From the IMG/VR virus record IMGVR_UViG_3300001398_000002, positions 62,001 through 126,000 of that record: 64,000 nt of DNA; one strand, given 5' to 3'. Shown here in pieces: positions 45,668 to 54,514 of this stretch (position 1 is the first letter of the stretch; the number at the start of each line of letters is the position of its first letter). Under the pieces are notes generated by a model that worked only from the letters and a program-made list of their open reading frames with translations, was not told the origin of the DNA and did not search any database. The position numbers were made by a program, and so were the translations under genes. The stretch is from a virus.

Positions 45668-48383
45668 ACATCGCAAGGTCAAAGAGGTCTCGTTGGACAT
45701 GGGCTTCCTCGTACAATTTCGCTACAAGTGTGACACGCTCCACCGAGGTCTTGTAGGAGGGCTCGTCCCTCTCAATTCCCGTGAAGTTGACGCCTTCTTC
45801 GATGGCTGCGTGGAGAGTGGACCCGGACCCGCAGTAGGGATCAATGGTGAGTCCCCCCTTTCGTGTGACCAATCGAATGAGCCACTTCATGAGAGCAATA
45901 GGCTTCTTCGTCGGATGTTCGTTCTCTATGCGCCCGCCTAACGTCGTCTCGTTCTTAGACGGCTTGGCTGTGTAAAAGAACGGGGCCTCGGGTAGTTCTT
46001 GGCCTTCGAACTGCTGGAAAAACCTGGAGGCTCCTCCTTGATTCAGGGGCCCGCTCTTGAGGAGCCCGGTTTGGGTTTCCAAGGCCAGGACAGGACAACC
46101 TTCTACACAGTTCCAAACTTCCACGGTTTCGGTTCCATCCTCTTCAGCATGGTGCACCGGAGAGGTCTCTGGGCCGGTAAAAGCAGATGGTGGGCGGTTG
46201 TCGTTCCAAGCGGGGTGAGCCTTAACCTTGGTGGTTCCGCTGTGCTGGCAGCCCTCAGAATGCGTGAGCAAGATGTTGGCAGGCCACCTACCCCCTTCCT
46301 GCACATCGTTAGCTCCTGAGAGGTCTGAGGAGTTCTTCCAGGAATCTCCTCGGACACCGCCTTTGGCTTTGACGGCCTCAACCTGTGCCTTGTGCTTCTC
46401 GAAGTCGTCTTTGCTGGCGTGCTTGACTCGGGTAGCATCAATGTTGATCCCCCCGGTCCCGTACTTGAGCACATTCTCCACGAGGGTCTTTTCTACCGGC
46501 TTGCGAAAGACCAGAATCGGCTCCCAAGCAGGCTTCAGTGCACTGCCAAGATTCTCTAGGCTATCGTAAAAGGACTTGTCTAAGGAGCCACACCAGGAAC
46601 AGACTCTTGCCCTCGCATGACCCCATCTACCTGTATCGTCAAGCAAGATTCTTCTAGAGTGACAACGACCTGTATCGAACTCAAAATTCTGGTCGTTGCC
46701 GCCTCTATCTTGTGATGACACGAATCGCACAGAGCTACCAAGTTCTCCAAATTGTTGGTCCCCCCGAATCGGAACGGTTTCAAGTGATGCACGTGAAGAG
46801 TCCTTTTTGGGATCTGTTTGCAGCATCGACAAGCTTTGTCCCGCTGTAACACCAGAGCCTTCAGAGCTTTCCACCCTCGCCCGTAGCGCAGACTCTCTGA
46901 ATCCCGAGTCTTCTGCCCCATCGATGCACACGGGTGTGAACAGTAGTTTTTCTTGTTCTTGCGGATCTCTTTCATCCTCTTGCGGGCCTTTTTCCCGCAA
47001 GTCAGGCACACTATCACTACATGTAGCTTCGTTCTGTGAGCTGTTATACCTAGCGTGCGTCGATGATGGCGTACGCGATTCTCTGAACTCGACGTTCTGG
47101 GCAGCCCCATCTGAACTGCTAGCTGCATATCGGAGATTGTCCCCAACAGAACCTCCAATTCCGGAGTCCATTCTAGTTTCTTTGAGACACGTACAGTATG
47201 CATTTACTACTGTGTGTTCATCAGTAGGTTCTCGCGAACCAACCCACGAACCTATCTTTTTCTTGACAACCTTACCTGGGTTACTGCTCTTGGGCATCCC
47301 CATCCCTTGGACCCACTGAAGAACAGGAACGCCGAACTCATGAGCGATCGTGTCGCGGTTCTCGAACCCTGCGGCTCGGAGCCCCATTGAAATGAGGTCG
47401 AAGGTTCGGGTCCCCCCGAAGCAGAGGACATAAGCCCCTGGCTTGAGTATGCGGTAGACCTCTTTCCAGACGGAGACACTAGGAATCTCCCATCCCTTAT
47501 TCATAAAGTCCTTTTGAGCAACTCTGGGAGAATGGAACCGACCCAAAACAACGGCTGGGATAGAAATGTCGAACGAGTCTGTCCGGTCTGTTTGATCGCC
47601 TACCTCGCTGCCCAAAAGTACTTGGACAAGGGAAAACAAACTACCTGCTCCAGGAAGTGCTCCTACATTCTTAGGGGGCAAGAGAAACAGACCAAAGTCA
47701 GCCTCTCCTGTGATGTTTGCAGGACGGATTTCACCCGTCATGTTTCCCACATCAAGAGTAAGCATGGCGGGAATTTTTGCTCCCCCACCTGTCATTATCT
47801 TGGTAGACGATTCGGTTTCAGTAAGAGGATCGTGATCAAGCCATACCAGTACACTGAAGGTGGTCGGACTCGATTGAGTAAAGCAGCGGCACGTCTCTAT
47901 GCATCCGGAAAAGCACTGGCTTTTCCCAAGACTGAACTGGCCGTGGTTGAAGCTTTGGGGCTTCTCGGAGTGAGTTTCATTCACCAACATGTCATCGAGC
48001 TTGACGACAGGTCCTTTGTAACCGATTTTTTCTTCCCCGACAGAAAGCTGATCATCGAGTTGGATCGTCCCGGATGGCACAACAGGGCCACTCGCCACTA
48101 CGATATGGAACGAGATCAAATTCTCCGGGACTTGGGAATCACTGTGATTCGTCTCAGGGACAACGGGAAGCTCGACCACGCTGTTCAAACAGTTCTTGCG
48201 ACCCTGTTTGAGGGGGCCTAGCGAGTCGGCGCCTTGAAGATATGCCAGGATATCTTCAAGGGTGGGCTCTCTGTCGGCAAGGCCATAAGGCACGTCAGTG
48301 ACGCAGCTGTCATATGTGCAGTCCGGCAGTTCTTTCAGACGAACGAGGCAATCACCTAAAAGGACCTGGTTGAGAAACTCCAT
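45657..48383 (-). CDS. Site-specific DNA methyltransferase (beta-class), interrupted by two nested endonuclease genes
   Basis: A 908-codon open frame. Family segments are LLGDCLVRLKELPD and catalytic DVPYGL near the N terminus; WKEVYRILKPGAYVLCFGGTRT in the middle; GSALKPAWEPILVFRKP, NVLKYGTGGINIDATRV and the SAM motif DPYCGSGST at the C terminus. Two stretches without family similarity coincide with a plus-strand Vsr-like gene (47532-48221) and a minus-strand HNH gene in another frame (46580-47203). Both stretches lack stop codons in the methyltransferase frame. The core would be about 460 residues. The motif order, IV before I, is beta-class (N4-C or N6-A). GGTGTA lies 12 nt before the ATG. 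Confidence 0.88.
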   Translation of the reverse strand: MEFLNQVLLGDCLVRLKELPDCTYDSCVTDVPYGLADREPTLEDILAYLQGADSLGPLKQGRKNCLNSVVELPVVPETNHSDSQVPENLISFHIVVASGPVVPSGTIQLDDQLSVGEEKIGYKGPVVKLDDMLVNETHSEKPQSFNHGQFSLGKSQCFSGCIETCRCFTQSSPTTFSVLVWLDHDPLTETESSTKIMTGGGAKIPAMLTLDVGNMTGEIRPANITGEADFGLFLLPPKNVGALPGAGSLFSLVQVLLGSEVGDQTDRTDSFDISIPAVVLGRFHSPRVAQKDFMNKGWEIPSVSVWKEVYRILKPGAYVLCFGGTRTFDLISMGLRAAGFENRDTIAHEFGVPVLQWVQGMGMPKSSNPGKVVKKKIGSWVGSREPTDEHTVVNAYCTCLKETRMDSGIGGSVGDNLRYAASSSDGAAQNVEFRESRTPSSTHARYNSSQNEATCSDSVPDLREKGPQEDERDPQEQEKLLFTPVCIDGAEDSGFRESALRARVESSEGSGVTAGQSLSMLQTDPKKDSSRASLETVPIRGDQQFGELGSSVRFVSSQDRGGNDQNFEFDTGRCHSRRILLDDTGRWGHARARVCSWCGSLDKSFYDSLENLGSALKPAWEPILVFRKPVEKTLVENVLKYGTGGINIDATRVKHASKDDFEKHKAQVEAVKAKGGVRGDSWKNSSDLSGANDVQEGGRWPANILLTHSEGCQHSGTTKVKAHPAWNDNRPPSAFTGPETSPVHHAEEDGTETVEVWNCVEGCPVLALETQTGLLKSGPLNQGGASRFFQQFEGQELPEAPFFYTAKPSKNETTLGGRIENEHPTKKPIALMKWLIRLVTRKGGLTIDPYCGSGSTLHAAIEEGVNFTGIERDEPSYKTSVERVTLVAKLYEEAHVQRDLFDLAMSND
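46580..47203 (-). CDS. HNH endonuclease nested in the methyltransferase gene
   Basis: 207 residues in a different frame of the same strand. Cys pairs CLTCGKKARK and CSHPC, then LVLQRDKACRCC, LHVHHLKPFRFGGTNNLENLVALCDSCHHKIE, a standard HNH core. It lies between family segments of the methyltransferase with almost no extra sequence. Confidence 0.9.
   Translation of the reverse strand: MHTVRVSKKLEWTPELEVLLGTISDMQLAVQMGLPRTSSSENRVRHHRRTLGITAHRTKLHVVIVCLTCGKKARKRMKEIRKNKKNYCSHPCASMGQKTRDSESLRYGRGWKALKALVLQRDKACRCCKQIPKRTLHVHHLKPFRFGGTNNLENLVALCDSCHHKIEAATTRILSSIQVVVTLEESCLTIQVDGVMRGQESVPGVAP
47532..48221 (+). CDS. Vsr-like (PD-D/ExK) endonuclease nested antisense in the methyltransferase gene
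   Basis: 229 residues from the ATG at 47532. N-terminal zinc fingers (CPVC ... CSRKC, CDVC ... CSPTC) are followed by a C-terminal domain TELAVVEALGLLGV, FVTDFFFPDRKLIIELDRPGWH and QILRDLGITVIRLRD. This matches the Vsr/DUF559 fold with D...E-x-D. Similar nucleases act as homing enzymes in phages. It runs against the methyltransferase gene. Confidence 0.85.
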   Translation: MEPTQNNGWDRNVERVCPVCLIAYLAAQKYLDKGKQTTCSRKCSYILRGQEKQTKVSLSCDVCRTDFTRHVSHIKSKHGGNFCSPTCHYLGRRFGFSKRIVIKPYQYTEGGRTRLSKAAARLYASGKALAFPKTELAVVEALGLLGVSFIHQHVIELDDRSFVTDFFFPDRKLIIELDRPGWHNRATRHYDMERDQILRDLGITVIRLRDNGKLDHAVQTVLATLFEGA

Positions 48384-48395
48384 GATCGGAGTCTA

Positions 48396-48401
48396 TACAC
48401 C
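48396..48401 (-). promoter_or_regulatory. GGTGTA motif, 12 nt before methyltransferase start
   Basis: Minus-strand TTCGGTGTATAGAC. Confidence 0.5.
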
Positions 48402-48405
48402 GAAG

Positions 48406-48972
48406 TCAGAGGTTGCCTGAGACTCCCAGGGCGGTCACACGGTGGATATCGCCGTACAGCTCATCAGCAGCTTTGGCAATTGCCTTTGCTGAGAAGCCGT
48501 GCATCGAGCCTTCCTTGGCGTCGCTGAGGGCGTCTTCGAGCTTCTTCAAGCTACCCTTCATGTATCCGAATTCCTTGTCCGCAGACTTGGATTTCATACC
48601 CGACAACTTTTTGTGTAGCTGCACACCCAAGTCGTGTAGTTCTGAGCCGGCGGCATGGGTCTTGTCCAAAGCTTCTTTGGCCTTGGGTCCGTCCTGCTTG
48701 TCAGCCTGCTCCGCAAAACGACTGATTGCTTTCAGCTTCTTCTCAGCGTTCTGACCATGACGCATGAACTCTTTGGAGGCCTTGTCATCCCCACCTGAAG
48801 AGGGCTTGTTGTCCTTCTTCTCGACGTGGTGGTTCTTTGGATCCGCCCCTGGATGCTCGTGGAGGTAATCCTTCAGCTCCTCAGGCGAGCTGTGCTCCAT
48901 GGCAAAACGAGCGGCCACCCGCTTGATCAGCCCTGCCTGGCGAAACCTTACGACCACGTTCTTCGATTTCAT
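48406..48972 (-). CDS. Charged helical protein with RVAxRY-like N terminus
   Basis: 188 residues. N-terminal KRVAARFAMEH, then SPEELKDYLHEHPGADPKNH, which matches the protein at 38719 in pattern. The remainder is a Lys-rich helical region. Overlaps the sigma-like gene by 4 nt. Probably structural or DNA-associated. Confidence 0.68.
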   Translation of the reverse strand: MKSKNVVVRFRQAGLIKRVAARFAMEHSSPEELKDYLHEHPGADPKNHHVEKKDNKPSSGGDDKASKEFMRHGQNAEKKLKAISRFAEQADKQDGPKAKEALDKTHAAGSELHDLGVQLHKKLSGMKSKSADKEFGYMKGSLKKLEDALSDAKEGSMHGFSAKAIAKAADELYGDIHRVTALGVSGNL

Positions 48973-49745
48973 GCTGCGTCCCTCAGGTACTTCATGAGTA
49001 TCTGCTTAACCAACGGCTCCACTAGGTTCTCGATCTGGATGAACCTAGGCTCAGACACCCCCCATTGGGCGGCCATCTCTTTGTTCTTGAGCCCTTCCAG
49101 CTTACCCTCGAACCACTCTACAGCTCTGGGATCGAGCTTTGAAAGTTCATCCACAATGCGGTGAACTTCCGACTGAGGGATCATCCCATCCAGATGCTTG
49201 AAGGCACTGGGGTCTGACAAGTCGATGGTCTCACCCATGTCATCGGTCAAAGACTCCGGAGTCAAACGATCGTTGTTCCGACCCTTCTGCTCACGTTTGA
49301 TGTCGAGGACCGTTCGCAAAGCCGTCTTGTAGAGCAAGGCCTCAGACTGCTTGAGGTCAAAGCCGCCCTGGAAGCGGATCTTACCTCGGGCAATGTCCAT
49401 CATCATCCGACTCATTACCTCTTCCGTGGTCTCGATGTTATGGGTCTTAGACATCAAAAAAGCGTAGATCCTCTTGCCGAATTCCGAGCCGTAACCCCTG
49501 GGAAGCTTATCTGGACCCCTAGGCCCCTGGACCTTGTCCGCGTAGGACTCGGCTGACTCCCCGTTGATGGGTGGCATGTCCGTGACCCCTGCCTTGATCA
49601 TCTCAGCGTAGACCAAGCGCCCAAAGGCATCGATGTACCCTGAAGCGAGCTTCAGAAAGAGGTTCGCGACCCTGTAACCCCACGGAAATGAGGCGTAGAT
49701 CCTACGACTTAGGGCTTCAGCCCGAGCAATTACAGGATGGTGCAC
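48969..49745 (-). CDS. Sigma-factor-like protein
   Basis: 258 residues. A region-2-like helix set (EALLYKTALRTVLDIKREQKGRN) is followed by a region-4-like HTH (LDPRAVEWFEGKLEGLKNKEMAAQWGVSEP). The layout fits an ECF-type sigma factor and could direct transcription from the phage promoter motifs. Similarity is by pattern only. Confidence 0.6.
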   Translation of the reverse strand: MHHPVIARAEALSRRIYASFPWGYRVANLFLKLASGYIDAFGRLVYAEMIKAGVTDMPPINGESAESYADKVQGPRGPDKLPRGYGSEFGKRIYAFLMSKTHNIETTEEVMSRMMMDIARGKIRFQGGFDLKQSEALLYKTALRTVLDIKREQKGRNNDRLTPESLTDDMGETIDLSDPSAFKHLDGMIPQSEVHRIVDELSKLDPRAVEWFEGKLEGLKNKEMAAQWGVSEPRFIQIENLVEPLVKQILMKYLRDAA

Positions 49746-49788
49746 AGAGATCCTCTGAAAAGGATCCCTGATAGAAGGACTAGTGGTC

Positions 49789-51285
49789 TTACTCCCCGAC
49801 GCGGACTTTGGCCCTAACGGAGTCCATAGCCCCCCTCAGAGTCAGGTTCTTCCTGGAATTGGCCACCACACAGTCCAAGACGGCCATACCTTGTTCAGAG
49901 CAGGGGGTAATGTCATGACGACGGATCTCCGAGGCCAGGTCCAACATAGCTTCCATAGGCATGTCGGTATCATCAGGGATATTAGCCTCCCACGAGCTAG
50001 CCTCTTCCAAGAGCATGGTCTTCGAATAGACCCCGGTGGACCCCCCGGACAGGACAACACGGGAATCCAGGCCCCGCTCCTGATGACGGCGGTTACGATA
50101 CCGGATCAAATTCTTGAAGTGATTCTTCACAGCGGTCGCCAAATAGGACTTGAAACCGCGCTCGGTCGCCTCAGGACGGCAACGATCTGGATCCCTGACG
50201 GTCGGCAGCAAGCCGCTGACATCCAACGTTTCGATCTGTGCCGTCGAATACAAGGCATCGTCAGCTAACTCCACGCCTTGAACGGGTTTGATGCTGAAGG
50301 GAGCCTTCTTCAGCGCACTAGAAAATTGCTTGGAAGTGATCCCCAAGAAAATCAGACACTGAGGGTAGGTCATCGTAGACGGGAGCTTCGACATCGCGAT
50401 CTCGGCGAACTTGCGAAGCACGTCAGCTCTGATGAGTTTCAGCCAGACTTCTTGGCAGACCTCCTGGATTTCATCGGAGGTCTTGATCTTGGATGACCGC
50501 TGAACCTGATCATGGACGTAGGTACCATACTTGAGGACCACACCGTCGTAGTTCTTCGGTAACCCCTTGGGCCAAGGAGGGTCCGGGGTGACCGCCACAG
50601 GGATCTCTTGAACGGCCGGTGGCGGGACAACAGTCAGCTTCGGTTTTTCGACAACCTTCACCACCGGCTGGACGGTCGCCAAGATGTTGTCGAGGTATTC
50701 CTTGAAGGCTAGAGTCCTACGAGGACAGAAAGGCTTGGTCACAGCAATCTGATTGGAGCCGTCGAGGAACCTAGCAGCCTCCCACAGAGTGGGGCCGTAA
50801 TAGACGATGTCCCGTGAGGTCAGGTTGTCGCCGTTACGAGCGGGCAGAGGTGCGATGTTACACCACTTCAAGCCATCGCCGTTGCTCTTGGTCATCGAAT
50901 GCAGGGTACGACGCCAACCAGCATCATCGAGGCCCAAGAGGGCCAGGGTGTCCTCCCAAGACATCTCGTCAGGTATTGTCTCGTCAGTCACGAACGCTTC
51001 GAGGGCTTCTTGCTCCCTCAGCTCGGAGAGGACTTCGGTATTGGTGAGGCCACACCGTTTGGCAGTCGCCACAATCTGTTTTCGACACATCGCCCACAAG
51101 GCACGGTAGTCCCTAGGCAACCCCGCCATCGCCCTCTGACCTGTGACAGGCTGCCACAGCGGAATAAGACCCTGAGGCGGCACAGTGCCACAGTATTGTT
51201 TACGTGGCGTAGATAAACCGCTTGTACTCCCGCTGGCGGTTTTCGGCACGGAAGATGCTTTAGAAGAGCGTGTTGGATACGGCAT
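49789..51285 (-). CDS. Large sigma-like/HTH protein
   Basis: About 498 residues from the ATG at 51285 behind a GAGG site. The middle has DEIQEVCQEVWLKLI and, later, FKSYLATAVKNHFKNLIRYRNRRH, which resemble sigma region 2 helices. Two further HTH-like segments (LNTNTEV-type, and RKNLTLRGAM) are present. It lies upstream of the other sigma-like gene. May be a transcription factor; a DNA-binding structural role is not excluded. Confidence 0.5.
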   Translation of the reverse strand: MPYPTRSSKASSVPKTASGSTSGLSTPRKQYCGTVPPQGLIPLWQPVTGQRAMAGLPRDYRALWAMCRKQIVATAKRCGLTNTEVLSELREQEALEAFVTDETIPDEMSWEDTLALLGLDDAGWRRTLHSMTKSNGDGLKWCNIAPLPARNGDNLTSRDIVYYGPTLWEAARFLDGSNQIAVTKPFCPRRTLAFKEYLDNILATVQPVVKVVEKPKLTVVPPPAVQEIPVAVTPDPPWPKGLPKNYDGVVLKYGTYVHDQVQRSSKIKTSDEIQEVCQEVWLKLIRADVLRKFAEIAMSKLPSTMTYPQCLIFLGITSKQFSSALKKAPFSIKPVQGVELADDALYSTAQIETLDVSGLLPTVRDPDRCRPEATERGFKSYLATAVKNHFKNLIRYRNRRHQERGLDSRVVLSGGSTGVYSKTMLLEEASSWEANIPDDTDMPMEAMLDLASEIRRHDITPCSEQGMAVLDCVVANSRKNLTLRGAMDSVRAKVRVGE

Positions 51286-51502
51286 TAACCCTCGTTTCGG
51301 TACATGTACGGACCCAACGGCCATGGGTCCGTGTAACTTAAGCCCCGTGCACCCCTACCTACATTGTCCCTTGAAAAAGACGTAGTTGGGGAGCCTTCCC
51401 TCATAATTGAGCTGAGGCGATCTAGTCAAGAGTGAAAGAGCACTCGCGAAAATAAGACCTTTCGCGAGCCATCAGCGCTGCCATTTGACCGTCAACTTCT
51501 GC

Positions 51503-51508
51503 GGTGTA
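51503..51508 (+). promoter_or_regulatory. GGTGTA motif before gene start at 51514
   Basis: Plus-strand GCGGTGTATATTC, 5 nt before the ATG. Confidence 0.45.
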
Positions 51509-51513
51509 TATTC

Positions 51514-52074
51514 ATGTGTAATTCCGAACAGATTGATCCAATGATCGCATCCGAACTCTCCAACAAGATCCGTAAGACCTCACAGAGCCGCAAAGCCCTG
51601 TCGTTGGCGCTTACGTATTTGGATCACCCGGGACTCGAACTTCGAAACGAAGTTCTGGCGGAAGTCGACAGGCTGCATTCGCGCAGCCGAGGCACAGCGG
51701 TGGAAGATGTGACCATTCGTTGCGCCCTCGCAAAGATTTTGGGTGTACCCTTCACCTGCCAAAAGGTTGAGGTCGTCCAATCCCCCACCGTTCGAAAACG
51801 CTTCGGCATACTTGCCTCGGCGTGGATGGAGTGGGCGGCCGGCCTGAGCCCTTGGGCACTGTTGCAAAAAGCCCCCGCTCACGCCGTGGAGTTTGGTGGC
51901 GCCCTTCAGTGGATGAGCCTTGACCCGTGGCAAGCAGCTATCGAAGCGCTGGCCGTGAACGATACGGACGAAGCCCGTAGGCTCTTCCGCCGTTCGGTTC
52001 AGCTCGGCACCCAATGCCAAACCGATAGTAATACGGTCGTACAGTGGGCGTATACGGCATCCTTCTTCAGATGA
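51514..52074 (+). CDS. Hypothetical protein
   Basis: 186 residues, mostly helical, no recognised motif. Its ATG lies just behind a GGTGTA motif. Confidence 0.6.
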   Translation: MCNSEQIDPMIASELSNKIRKTSQSRKALSLALTYLDHPGLELRNEVLAEVDRLHSRSRGTAVEDVTIRCALAKILGVPFTCQKVEVVQSPTVRKRFGILASAWMEWAAGLSPWALLQKAPAHAVEFGGALQWMSLDPWQAAIEALAVNDTDEARRLFRRSVQLGTQCQTDSNTVVQWAYTASFFR

Positions 52075-52972
52075 AATCATCGAGGTAGGTTCACTTTTAT
52101 AGGGGCAGGAAGAGCTTCAACGAAGTTATCCAGAGCCGCTTGATCTGCTGAGGATAGCGCTTCGCGCTTCTCCACGAGGTCTTCCTAGCAATAGCTGCCT
52201 CAGGAGAACTCTGAGCAATGAGGTCTCTGGCTTTCATCAGGCAGACTCCCTACGAGTCCCGCCTCAGAACTAGGACTTGAGCAACTCGGAGTGAGTATCT
52301 CATCCTTACCTGACAATAGTCCGGCTGTCCAGCCTAACTACCCGTGAGGTATGACATTATCTGACCTACTCTGACAGAGTCCATTTGAGCTGTCTGCTAC
52401 CGCTACTACTCTACCTGCTACTGAACTATTCCTTGATGCATGACTACTTGGTATTCCTGTACGACTATCGATACTGATGCTGTTTGTAGAGGGTTCTCAG
52501 ACTTCGAAGAGATAGTAAGATCAAGAAGATAGAAAGAGAGATCTTGATCTAGTAGACAGGGAATGGAACACGTAGAGAGAACACTACCTGAGAAGGTCAG
52601 GGAGTGGATGCTCTGGGAAGTGTTCTGGATCATCACTGGCTATTCTTCTACTTAGCTGTCGGAAGCCCTTGGGTCATCCAAGACCTCAAGGAGTACCTAG
52701 CTAGGAGACCTCGTTGCTTTGACTCAGTGCAACGTAGGCGGGTTCCTAGAACGAGCGATCCTTCTCCATCGGAGAGAAGGTCTGAGCAGTTGGTTTTTAT
52801 TTTCACAGGATTGTTCAACTTCGGAGTAAGCTGATCCTGCCCTCGAAAGGACACGGAACCTAGTAACCGTGGTCTGTGACAGTTCCAACTCACTGGCTAG
52901 CGAGCCGGAACCTTCAGTGGTACACCAAATGGGGCGAGGATGCCAAGCTCTTTGTGAGACAGGAGAGACAAA
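52075..52972. other. 0.9-kb ORF-free region with a purine/pyrimidine switch
   Basis: No credible gene on either strand. About 52240-52470 is pyrimidine-rich on plus (CTACC, ACTCTACC runs). About 52490-52640 turns purine-rich (AGAAGATAGAAAGAGAGATC and similar). A CCTTCTC/GAGAGAAGG hairpin is near 52760. It could be a replication origin, a long non-coding RNA or a decayed gene. Confidence 0.45.
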
Positions 52973-53293
52973 ATGCTCAGTGTGCTAAAAATAGCTGATG
53001 TTTCAGGAGAGCCAAAAGTGAAGCTCGACCTACCGGGGCCTCTCAGGAACGGAGACCTCGTTGCTCTGAGGTTTTGTTTGGAGCGCAAGAATGGTGGTCG
53101 GTACGAAGTGCTCGACGTGAACGGCCGCTTCCGAGTTACAGCAGTAGGCTTCGATGCCTCTCTGTCGCCTCACAAGCAGCTCCTGAGCGTCGAGGCCGCC
53201 GAGGTTGCCCCAGCGTGGGTCGCCATCAAGAAGCCAGCCACAGCGCCTCGTAGGCTCTCCCCCGCTGTGTCGCCCCGAACCCCTGTCGTCTAG
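52973..53293 (+). CDS. Hypothetical protein
   Basis: 106 residues, beta-rich, with a proline-rich tail. AGGAGAG precedes the ATG. No motif. Confidence 0.6.
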   Translation: MLSVLKIADVSGEPKVKLDLPGPLRNGDLVALRFCLERKNGGRYEVLDVNGRFRVTAVGFDASLSPHKQLLSVEAAEVAPAWVAIKKPATAPRRLSPAVSPRTPVV

Positions 53294-53487
53294 AGCTTCA
53301 AGGCCGAAGCTGCTTCGACGGCTTCGGAGATGATCTCCGCGAAGAACTGATCGAACTTCGAGAACGGGATCTTCAACGTGAGACGGGCACCGATCAAAAG
53401 CGGACCGGCCACCTTGTCGGAGTAGGCTGCCGTCAAACTCTTGCGAGTGACTCTGGTCTTGCGTAGGAGGCGTTCAGCTGGTCCCAT
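53290..53487 (-). CDS. Hypothetical protein
   Basis: 65 residues, basic N terminus, helical C terminus. Overlaps the plus-strand gene tail to tail. Confidence 0.5.
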   Translation of the reverse strand: MGPAERLLRKTRVTRKSLTAAYSDKVAGPLLIGARLTLKIPFSKFDQFFAEIISEAVEAASALKL

Positions 53488-53496
53488 GACATTACC

Positions 53497-53682
53497 TCAA
53501 GGGTCGTGTGGCGGGAGCTGCGTACGGAGCCAGCAGGGCCCGCCACGGACGCTTCCACCCAGACCCTCACGGAATAGGTCTAACTCTCGTTGACCTTGGC
53601 GCTTACCGGCTAACCAGCCGATGGTGATGCCCAGCAACAAGAAGACCGAAGCTCCAATGGCAGTAAGGAAGGCTTCGGTCAT
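53497..53682 (-). CDS. Small single-pass membrane protein
   Basis: 61 residues from the ATG at 53682. One hydrophobic helix (TAIGASVFLLLGITIGWLAG) and a basic cytosolic tail. GGTGTA lies 9 nt before the ATG. Confidence 0.6.
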   Translation of the reverse strand: MTEAFLTAIGASVFLLLGITIGWLAGKRQGQRELDLFREGLGGSVRGGPCWLRTQLPPHDP

Positions 53683-53691
53683 GACCCCATT

Positions 53692-53697
53692 TACACC
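53692..53697 (-). promoter_or_regulatory. GGTGTA motif, 9 nt before gene start at 53682
   Basis: Minus-strand CCTGGTGTAAATG. Confidence 0.5.
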
Positions 53698-53750
53698 AGG
53701 CACTCAGCGGCGTACTTAACTTCTCTATCCGCCATCCGTTATGAGGGACC

Positions 53751-53882
53751 ATGGCCTACACGAAGATGAAAGCTGAGATGAAGGGCGACACCAGCCGTTG
53801 GTGCAGGCGTGCCGAGGCAAAGAAGACCTCGAAGAAGGTACGTCGCACCAACGACAAGAAGGCCATCAAAGAGAAGGCCTAG
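53751..53882 (+). CDS. Small basic protein (43 residues)
   Basis: MAYTKMKAEMKG followed by a Lys/Arg-rich tail. GAGG ribosome-binding site 6 nt upstream. Probably binds nucleic acid. Confidence 0.55.
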   Translation: MAYTKMKAEMKGDTSRWCRRAEAKKTSKKVRRTNDKKAIKEKA

Positions 53883-54061
53883 TTCATCCAGTCCTCTGGA
53901 GGGTCGAACGTTCCCGTGAGGGCTTCACCCTCGTACATCTCAAGGCCGCCGCACCAACGGTGGGTGTCAACGAAGGCGTCGAGGTCAGCCTCTTGGTGTA
54001 GATCTGCCTTCACATCGTGTTTGGGGCATCGTATTACGACTGGCTTATCCGACTCGCTCAT
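53879..54061 (-). CDS. Hypothetical acidic protein
   Basis: 60 residues, one C-P-K-H near residue 12, acidic, no recognised family. Its start overlaps the end of the next gene upstream. Confidence 0.5.
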   Translation of the reverse strand: MSESDKPVVIRCPKHDVKADLHQEADLDAFVDTHRWCGGLEMYEGEALTGTFDPPEDWMN

Positions 54062-54470
54062 AGCGTTTGAACCTTGTCAGTTGAATGCGCCGACCGTCAT
54101 CAGTGACGACGTGACCCTCTTCAACAGCAAGTACAATAAAAGACGCTTTACGACGTGGGTCCTTCGGACGCCAAGTTTCCCCGACCTGGGGGCCGGAAGT
54201 TGTTTGAGCCACGACAGCTGAAACAGCCTTTTCGACCTTGGGTAGGGCCCAAACGTCGCCCACTACTTTTTCCAGTCGGAACGGATCTTGACAGGTCACC
54301 AAATATTTGGTGCCGGTGACGTTGAACAGCGTACCCACTCTCGTGGAGATCCGCTTCAGCACGTCTTCGTCGCTGTCTAAGGCGCCGACCTTAACAACCG
54401 CCATGTGGCGAGTACCGTCCGGAAGGCGGACCCCAATCTTCTCTTCGAAACTTTGATTCTGTGTGAGCAT
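54045..54470 (-). CDS. Hypothetical protein
   Basis: 141 residues, beta-rich. No recognised motif. Confidence 0.6.
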   Translation of the reverse strand: MLTQNQSFEEKIGVRLPDGTRHMAVVKVGALDSDEDVLKRISTRVGTLFNVTGTKYLVTCQDPFRLEKVVGDVWALPKVEKAVSAVVAQTTSGPQVGETWRPKDPRRKASFIVLAVEEGHVVTDDGRRIQLTRFKRYERVG

Positions 54471-54514
54471 CGGCGCGGAGCATAGGCACTTTGCTGAGCA
54501 AAGTCGAGACCTTT

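Noticed and set aside
46696-47319. 207-codon plus-strand frame opposite the nested HNH gene
   Set aside because: Antisense of HNH and methyltransferase coding sequence with Ser-rich composition; the HNH reading explains the region.
51580-52080. 166-codon minus-strand frame opposite the gene at 51514
   Set aside because: The plus-strand gene has a motif-supported start; the antisense frame lacks protein-like features.
52418-52636. 72-codon minus-strand frame in the ORF-free region
   Set aside because: Low-complexity pattern from the purine/pyrimidine bias, no ribosome-binding site.
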